Assembly: GCA_027596035.1 (NCBI GenBank)
Contig: JADGJA010000702.1
Location: 1 to 12,127, forward strand
Length of the DNA: 12,127 bases
Direction of reading: 5' to 3'
DNA from: Thoreauomyces humboldtii
Taxonomy: Eukaryota > Chytridiomycota > Chytridiomycetes > Spizellomycetales > Powellomycetaceae
Part shown: positions 7,296-12,127 of the stretch, piece by piece
Layout of the letters: each line of letters begins with the position of its first letter
Numbering within the stretch: position 1 is the first letter of the stretch
Translations under genes and position numbers: made by a program
Notes under the pieces: generated by a model
The model's database searches: none
Told to the model about the DNA's origin: nothing
What the model saw: only the letters and a program-made list of their open reading frames with translations

Positions 7296-8931
7296 ATGTT
7301 CCACGAAATCTCTTCGCTTGATGGCTTCAAGCCAGCGGCTGCACTACTGCTGCTGGCGCAACTCGCTGCTGCGGCAGTCACCTACGACCCTTCGTCAGGT
7401 ATGTTATGAATCGGTGCCTTCGATTGTGAGCGCAAGGCTAGATTGATTGACGGGCTGTTGAGAAACAGGTTGGACTGTGACTCGGACTCAACCATCGGGC
7501 TGGGCGTTCCAGCCGACACCCTGGCAGGTCGGAGTCCTTGACATCACGGGCGTGAATGCGTTTTGGAGTAACGCAGTAACAGCAGGACGTAAGGGAACAT
7601 CGCTTTCGTGGAATGACTTTCATCTTTTTGCTGAATGATCCGCAGAGTGGTACATGGTGCAGGCCACAGGGACCTACTACAATGGCATCCTCGCGCAAGA
7701 CTCCGATGTCATATGTTTTTATGGGACAAGCGGCCAGACCCCTGTACAACACTGCCAAGGAGACACGGTCAACGTGTATGGCGTCTTCTCCACAGCGTTC
7801 AACCTCGGCTGCCCAAGCCCTCGCACTCAGCCGATCCAATTCTGGACAGGAGGATCGACCTGCCCGGCATCTACCTCGGCTGCTACATCTGGAGCGGCAC
7901 AAACCTACACTGTCTACGTTCAGGCTGCTAACGCTAACGCGGGAATGGATTTTTATTTCCTCGACAATTACAACGCCCAGCCTACGCCGCATCCGCTCAA
8001 CGTTTACGGCTCGACTGCGAGCAACAATAGGCTCACGATATGGCGAAATCCCAGTAAGGCCTCGTTGTGGAGAATCCCAAAGTTAGGCTCGGTGTCTAAT
8101 TCATTTTGTTCTCGCTTCATCAGTGAAAATCTCCATTTACGCAGGAGTGTACATCGCCACCGTGACTTCCACTTCGACGACAACGACGACGAGTACGACT
8201 ACGGCGACGGTGCCAACGACGACAACGACCACCTCCATATCAACCCGTCTGTCAACGGTCCTGTCGACTTATCTCTCCACCGTTCTCACCACCAGCGTGC
8301 TACCTGCCGTGACGGTGACGGCGACAGCGGTGCCTTCCACCGCAGTCTCGGTCGTTCTCTCGACGACCACGCTACCTGCAGTGACGGTGACGGCGACAGC
8401 GGTGCCTTCCACCGCGGTCTCGGTCGTTCTCTCGACGACCACGCTACCGGCCGTGACGGTGACGGCCACAGCGGTGCCTTCCACCGCGGTCTCCGTCGTT
8501 CTCTCGACGACCACACTACCGGCCGTGACGGTGACGGCGACGCCCGCGGTCGTGCTTTCCACCGTCTTGTCGACCGTCACCGCGACGGCAACGCCGGCGG
8601 TCCCGATGGTCGTGCCTTCCACCGTCTTGTCGACAGTGACTCAACCGGCCATGACCGTAACGTCTACCCAGGCGGCTCCCGCCAATCCGACGGTCACGCT
8701 TACGACGACCACGGTCTCGACCACGACGGCTACGACGACCCACACTGCCACCTATTACGCTGTGGCAGGAGGATTTGGAAAGGTATGGGACAGCTCGTGA
8801 ATGGAATCCTTGCTGTCTACCTCGATTGACCTGACTGAGCGTCCTGCTTTCGTTTTTTTATAAAGTCTTTGGAGACTGTCGCACAGAACACTACCGACGC
8901 ACTGGCGTCCATCGTTGCTCACATTTTCTGA
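7296..8931 (+). CDS. Secreted protein with four-cysteine domain and Ser/Thr/Val-rich tandem-repeat tail
   Basis: Model: 7296-7398, 7469-7588, 7646-8053, 8124-8782 and 8866-8931, giving 451 residues. All junctions are GT..AG and in phase. The N-terminus has a signal peptide: short n-region, hydrophobic core AAALLLLAQLAAAA (~14-27), likely cleavage before TYDPSSG. Residues ~35-210 form a Trp/Tyr/Gly-rich domain with four cysteines (98, 111, 130, 147), consistent with two disulfides. It includes GVLDITGVNAFWSNAV and TYTVYVQAANANAGMDFYF and looks like a beta-rich extracellular domain. From ~215 the chain becomes Thr/Ser/Val/Pro-rich, probably heavily O-glycosylated, and includes three exact-length 24-residue units. 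No C-terminal hydrophobic GPI-type segment is evident. The last exon is uncertain: without splicing intron 4 the protein stops at 8800 (435 residues). The start at 7218 would add 26 charged residues ahead of the signal peptide and is less likely. Family unknown; cell-wall or secreted adhesion-like role is inference. Confidence 0.72.
8300..8589 (+). repeat. 72-bp coding minisatellite
   Basis: Three full 72-bp units start at 8300, 8372 and 8444, each encoding a 24-residue unit beginning LPAVTVTATAVPSTAV and ending VLSTTT. A fourth begins at 8516 and decays after LPAVTVTATP into shorter related pieces (VVLSTVLSTV, TATATPAV). Copies differ by only a few bases, so the array expanded recently or is being homogenised. 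The period is a multiple of three, keeping the frame. Confidence 0.92.
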
Positions 8932-9369
8932 GCTACTTGAAGCGGGGTGCCACGGTTTCCTCACCGAATACCCACTATCGTAGATTCTCGGCAGATTTTT
9001 TGATCAGCCTGCACGGGGACGATAGGCCGAGGCAGAAGTAATGTAACAGATCTATATTCGCCGAACGAATGGACAATGGTATCAGGTTGTCGAATGGTCG
9101 GTCTTCATAGGGCAGGAAGGCAGCGAGGTCTCCGGGAAGCGTGGGTTCGGCAATGAATACACCGGCTGCGGTGCTCGGGTGCATTCTCCATACCGTCTGC
9201 AAGTAGGTGCACGGATCGGCATCGTGACCTGGTCAACAGAGTCCGCAACCGTGCGGCGTCTGGGTGGGTGGTGAAGGTTGGGTCGGCTGAGTGGGTGAGT
9301 GGATCAATCCTACTCGTCTGAAAAAAGAGCGTCGGGGCAGCGTGGTTGAGAGATTCCCCAAACTTCGCT
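8932..9369. other. Convergent intergenic stretch between the secreted-protein gene and COX20
   Basis: Two genes end towards each other. Small open frames exist on the minus strand (for example 8975-9202, with a moderately protein-like residue mix), but there is no splice pattern, start context or family match to support a gene. Confidence 0.45.
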
Positions 9370-10087
9370 CTACATCCGAGCAGCGGCTGCGAGCTCCTTC
9401 TCCTCCTGGCCGCGCCGAGCCGTCTCGGCACCCATGGCCTCCAGCTGTTCCTGCACCACCCGTCTCTGATACCGGCAAAACTCCCTGGACGGATCCAAAG
9501 CCCAAAAGGCATAAGTCGATGCGACTTTCCGAGTCTCGTTCGCACAGGGGCTTACCATGATAGCATGGAGATCGCGCCGAACGCCGCAAAGCCCCAGTTC
9601 CCCGCTGACAGTGGTCGTCCTAGTGAAGTGACCCGGATGAAAAATGAGACCTCACAACTCTTTGGAGGAAAGAGAGTATCAACGGAACTTACGCGTCACT
9701 ACCAGCCGCGTTATGGCCACGGCCGATCCACCCCCGATGCCGTAAAGTAGTGCCTTCCTAGAACACGGCGCTTTTGCCACATTGTCTAGCTTGAACTCTG
9801 TTGGACTTATACCCTGCACATTTCAGACACAAAAGACGCTGATCAGTCGCCGAACTAAAATCCAGCATAAGAAGGGATCCCCCACCCCCTGCGAGGAGTA
9901 TCCCGTTCGCAAGTGCCATGTCGTTGTCCACGTTCATTACCTGTGCAACTTCAAAGAATGTTGGCTTGTGTGAAGGGTCGAACGCGATACCGGGAGGTGG
10001 TTGAGGCGGCAGCGAGTTGGCCCGTGGCGGTGGCGGCTGTGACTGCTGTAATGGCTCTTGCCCGATGACGGCGTCTGGTAGCGGCAT
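9370..10087 (-). CDS. COX20: COX20 (FAM36A) cytochrome c oxidase assembly protein
   Basis: Four exons, 10087-9941, 9813-9693, 9619-9556 and 9484-9370, give 148 residues, the usual size. The N-terminal ~45 residues are Pro/Gln-rich. The family core is intact: KAPCSRKALLYGIGGGSAVA (63-82) leads into the first membrane segment (~71-88), then a short charged loop TRRPLSAGNW and a second membrane segment (~98-111, ending LSWEFCRYQRR), followed by a charged C-terminal helix. COX20 sits in the inner mitochondrial membrane and chaperones newly made Cox2 during its maturation and metallation. Introns are 127, 73 and 71 nt; the first is the longest intron in the window. The minus-strand ATG at 10087 is the first in frame with a good match to expected length. 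It is divergent from EMC6. Confidence 0.93.
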
Positions 10088-10835
10088 CGGATACGAATTG
10101 CGAGCTTAGTTGCGGTTTCCGTGCCACTGCACACGGAAACTTGACTACGATTTTGTACGGCAGTGAGCTCTCGGCCTGGCGTGACTGTGCCAGGCCTCCT
10201 CCCAATGCGTCGTTCCTGGACCGATGAACGGGCTTCGTACACACACCTGAACGCTCTCGCAAGTATGATGTCCTTGTTCATCCATCATCGTACAGTACAG
10301 AGTCAGCCTATGAGACACAGGTGGCGACCGCTTCGTGTGGCCCAAACCTGGCCTTTGTTCTTTACTGATTCTCACCAACTGGCGATCGATATTCTACACG
10401 CTAAAGGAAGGTAGAGACGAGCAAGCGATATGACTCTCCGTAACTTCCAATCCAAGGCAGTGCCTACATTACTTGTATTGCAGAATTCAATGTACGAAAT
10501 AGGTGGGCTCGTCAACGGCAGCAGCAAAGGGTTACCGCAGGGGATGTGTTTTGTCGATGGCGTTACCGAGCTCCCGGTTCGACCGCACCTTCGCGCAACC
10601 TGCAATGGCGCACGCACCTTCACACACATTTTGAGCTCAGAACTCGCTCCAATTGTAGATCCCCGTACGCCTGGACACGCCTTTCCGCAAACGGTAGAAG
10701 CCTTCGTTCGTCGTCCGTTCATCTTCCTACAGCGTTCCGCTGTTTCGAGCTCTGCCTCGCAACTTCGAGCTTGCTACACATCGACCCGCCGACACCTTCG
10801 GACTCTGGTTCAACTCCCCTTCTTTCTCGTCCACC
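10088..10835. promoter_or_regulatory. Bidirectional intergenic region between COX20 and EMC6
   Basis: About 750 bp between divergent starts. It contains a perfect 9-bp inverted repeat near the COX20 side (listed separately). Towards EMC6 the last ~30 bases are C/T-rich with a CCACC start context. A long plus-strand open frame (10430-11263) runs through here and across EMC6 in another frame, but shows no coding character. Confidence 0.5.
10115..10140. promoter_or_regulatory. Perfect 9-bp inverted repeat upstream of COX20
   Basis: GTTTCCGTG (10115-10123) and its exact complement CACGGAAAC (10132-10140) are separated by 8 bp. The centre presents CCG and CGG triplets 12 bp apart, the layout bound by fungal Zn2Cys6 dimers; alternatively it could be a hairpin in the COX20 5' UTR, as it begins only 28 bp from the start codon. 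Function is inference. Confidence 0.6.
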
Positions 10836-11180
10836 ATGTCCACACCGAATCACCTCATTCCCCTGACGGCTCAACCACGGTTCTCCATGTACGCTCTCCG
10901 CACGAACGCCGCCACCATCCAATACGCGCGATCTTCCCTCGCGTTCATCTCAGGAGGAGCAGCAGGCATCCTCGGTCTTCACGGCTACCTCCACGGATTC
11001 CTCTTCTACCTCGTCGCGTCGACCCTCCTCTCCTCGCTTCTCTTTCTCAGGACGGGAGGAAAACCCTCGAAGTTCTTTGCCACGCCCGACGCTCTGTGGG
11101 TCGCAGAGGTCTCGGGCAACGCTTTCAGCTTCATGCTGTTCTGGACCCTGGCCTACGGACTGGTACATGTCTACGATTAG
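10836..11180 (+). CDS. EMC6: ER membrane protein complex subunit 6
   Basis: An intronless frame of 114 residues, matching EMC6 length. After a short polar N-terminus there are three membrane segments: ~33-49 (SSLAFISGGAAGILGLH), ~53-71 (HGFLFYLVASTLLSSLLFL) and ~94-111 (GNAFSFMLFWTLAYGLVHV). Family marks are the SGGAAGILGL turn, the PSKFFATP loop and the C-terminal FWTLAYGLVHVYD. EMC6 is a core subunit of the ER membrane complex, which inserts tail-anchored and multispanning proteins; its cytosolic/transmembrane helices line the insertase groove with EMC3. The ATG lies in a strong CCACCATGTC context. It is divergent from COX20. It is the only recognisable multispanning protein in the window without introns. 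Confidence 0.95.
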   Translation: MSTPNHLIPLTAQPRFSMYALRTNAATIQYARSSLAFISGGAAGILGLHGYLHGFLFYLVASTLLSSLLFLRTGGKPSKFFATPDALWVAEVSGNAFSFMLFWTLAYGLVHVYD

Positions 11181-11928
11181 TTGGTTGCATCTTTAGACGA
11201 GGGTTGAGGAGATTCCGGAAAGGGGGGTTTTCGAGAAGGATGCGTCTCTGCCGTCTGATGTGAAAGGTCCTGTTGGCTGGACCAAGGGAGTCCATGCCTC
11301 AATGTATATTTTTATCCAACGAGATGGATGTGAGAGGCATCGACATCCTGAAGATTGGTTTCCGGAGATCTCTTCGTGGGCGGCACGTAGCTAGGAGAAG
11401 GAGGATGAAGGAGCGGAGGCTCAACCTGCATAGCATACCCGCCTTAGCGCTTCGCAATTCCATTTTTCCGTAGTGCTTCCAGCTCATGGTGGGTCTGCAT
11501 GCGCACTTGGCAAACTGCGGTTGCTCAGAAACCATAGCAGAATCCGAGACAATGGCCCTGCATGGAGAGGATGGTTCCGGGGTCTAAAACCGGGTCTCTC
11601 TCCACAAGGACTCGTCATGTACAATCTGGGAGGCAGTGAACCTGGACGGAGACATGGCCGGGGACCCCACAAGCTCTGAAGGTTTTTAGAGCGTTCCCAC
11701 GTGGCCTGCTGGTCTTCGTTGAGCCTAGGAGCAGTGTCGTCAGCCGATCTCCACGGATGTCAAAGAGCGAGGGAGCAATCTGACGTCGTATAAATTCAAA
11801 CGATTTTGATGCCCTTCCCTTCTCGCTCATTCATCCGGCATCAAATCCATTACTTCGAGCTCAGTCAACAACATACCACACTCAATCAGCGCTTTTACCT
11901 TCACTCATCGCATCGCAAGCAAGCAACC
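11181..11928. other. Intergenic: EMC6 3' flank and promoter of the last gene
   Basis: About 750 bp. The proximal part after EMC6 holds nothing I recognise; short open frames there (for example 11273-11473) have no support. The distal part is a promoter with a TATA box (listed separately) and a C/T/A-rich leader before the ATG at 11929. Confidence 0.5.
11789..11795 (+). promoter_or_regulatory. TATA box (TATAAAT) of the terminal secreted-protein gene
   Basis: TATAAAT lies 140 bp upstream of the start codon and is followed by a pyrimidine-rich tract (about 11812-11836) and an A/C-rich leader. This is the clearest core promoter in the window and suggests an inducible or highly expressed gene. 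Confidence 0.6.
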
Positions 11929-12127
11929 ATGAAGCTTTCCCTCATCATCGCCGCTTCCTCTCTGCTCGTCGCGACCGCATCTCCGGTCCCGGAAACCAAC
12001 TTCGCCGCCACCACCGCCGCGGCGGGCGGGTCGGGGGCGGGGGGGGTTGGCGCGGGGTGGGGGGGGGCCCCGGCGGGGCGCGCTGGGGCGCCGGGGAGGG
12101 GGGCGGGGGGGGGCGAGGGGGGGGGCG
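11929..12127 (+). CDS. N-terminal part of a secreted protein, cut by the window edge
   Basis: ATG 11929-11931 in an AAGCAACCATG context opens a frame with a classical signal peptide: MKLSLIIAASSLLVATAS, then PVPETNFAATTAAAG. Cleavage after the TAS or ASP region is expected. The signal peptide plus PVPE pro-like start is common among fungal secreted hydrolases and effectors, but the mature domain is not present, so no function can be assigned. From about 12018 on, the bases are nearly all G with some C and the frame reads Gly/Ala/Arg only, which probably is not true sequence. Only the first ~30 residues should be trusted. Confidence 0.65.
   Translation, partial: MKLSLIIAASSLLVATASPVPETNFAATTAAAGGSGAGGVGAGWGGAPAGRAGAPGRGAGGGEGGG
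12018..12127. other. G-saturated low-complexity end, probable sequencing or assembly artefact
   Basis: The last ~110 bases are dominated by runs of G up to nine long with scattered C and very few A or T, starting abruptly inside a normal coding sequence. This fits read-end base-calling failure (no signal called as G) carried into a contig end, better than a biological repeat. Confidence 0.7.

Noticed and set aside
7438..7992. 184-codon minus-strand open frame
   Set aside because: It is antisense to exons 2-3 of the secreted-protein gene, with no recognisable domain; the sense frame has a signal peptide and consistent splice sites.
8269..8622. Thr/Val/Ala-repeat open frame on the minus strand over the minisatellite
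   Set aside because: The repeat is stop-free in several frames because its period is a multiple of three; there is no promoter or splice evidence for an antisense gene.
8975..9202. 75-codon minus-strand open frame between two convergent genes
   Set aside because: Some protein-like composition but no start context, splice sites or family; too short to call.
9105..9545. 146-codon minus-strand open frame over the COX20 3' half
   Set aside because: It reads COX20 exon 4 and intron 3 in the wrong frame and shows no family similarity.
10430..11263. 277-codon plus-strand open frame
   Set aside because: It overlaps EMC6 in another frame, and its residue mix (Arg/His/Pro/Ser-rich) is what the out-of-frame reading of coding DNA gives. 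EMC6 has a firm family match.
1..12127. Search by eye for tRNA, rRNA, CRISPR arrays, transposon ends or transposase/reverse-transcriptase motifs
   Set aside because: None found. The only repeats are the coding minisatellite, the 15-bp pair and small palindromes; no terminal inverted repeats with target duplications were seen.

Overview
The window reads as a compact fungal nuclear contig, most likely from a basidiomycete. The evidence is eukaryotic gene structure throughout. Almost every gene is split by short GT..AG introns (mostly 55-94 nt) with CTAAC/CTGAC-like branch sites, and no bacterial operon signals are seen. The recognisable products are a TORC2 subunit, a mitochondrial oxidase assembly factor, an ER insertase subunit and a fungal caleosin. 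The assignment to Basidiomycota rests on intron density and general look, not on a marker gene.

Layout. 1-401: sequence downstream of the first gene, G/T-rich at the extreme edge, with a possible 3' end of a plus-strand gene. 402-3198 (minus): a ten-exon gene for a Sin1/Avo1-type TORC2 subunit with N-terminal peptide, CRIM, Ras-binding-like and PH regions. 3624-4360 (plus): a five-exon low-molecular-weight protein tyrosine phosphatase, divergent from the TORC2 gene, with one probable GC-AG intron. 4662-5054 (minus): a single-exon small protein that may have a PD-(D/E)XK nuclease-like core. 5820-6758 (plus): a three-exon caleosin (lipid-droplet, haem peroxygenase family). 7296-8931 (plus): a secreted protein with signal peptide, a four-cysteine N-terminal domain and a Ser/Thr/Val-rich tail built on a 72-bp tandem repeat. 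9370-10087 (minus): a four-exon COX20. 10836-11180 (plus): an intronless EMC6. 11929-end (plus): the start of another secreted protein, running into a G-only-like low-complexity end.

The genes do not form one pathway. They are independent housekeeping or cell-surface genes. Three neighbouring pairs are head-to-head (TORC2 subunit/phosphatase, nuclease-like/caleosin, COX20/EMC6) and therefore share bidirectional promoter regions of about 425, 765 and 750 bp. Translation of the spliced models is open and in phase at every junction, which is the main support for the exon coordinates.

I do not see a mobile element, RNA gene, CRISPR array or biosynthetic cluster. The least explained parts are the repeat-bearing secreted protein, the nuclease-like small protein, and a perfect 9-bp inverted repeat just upstream of COX20.
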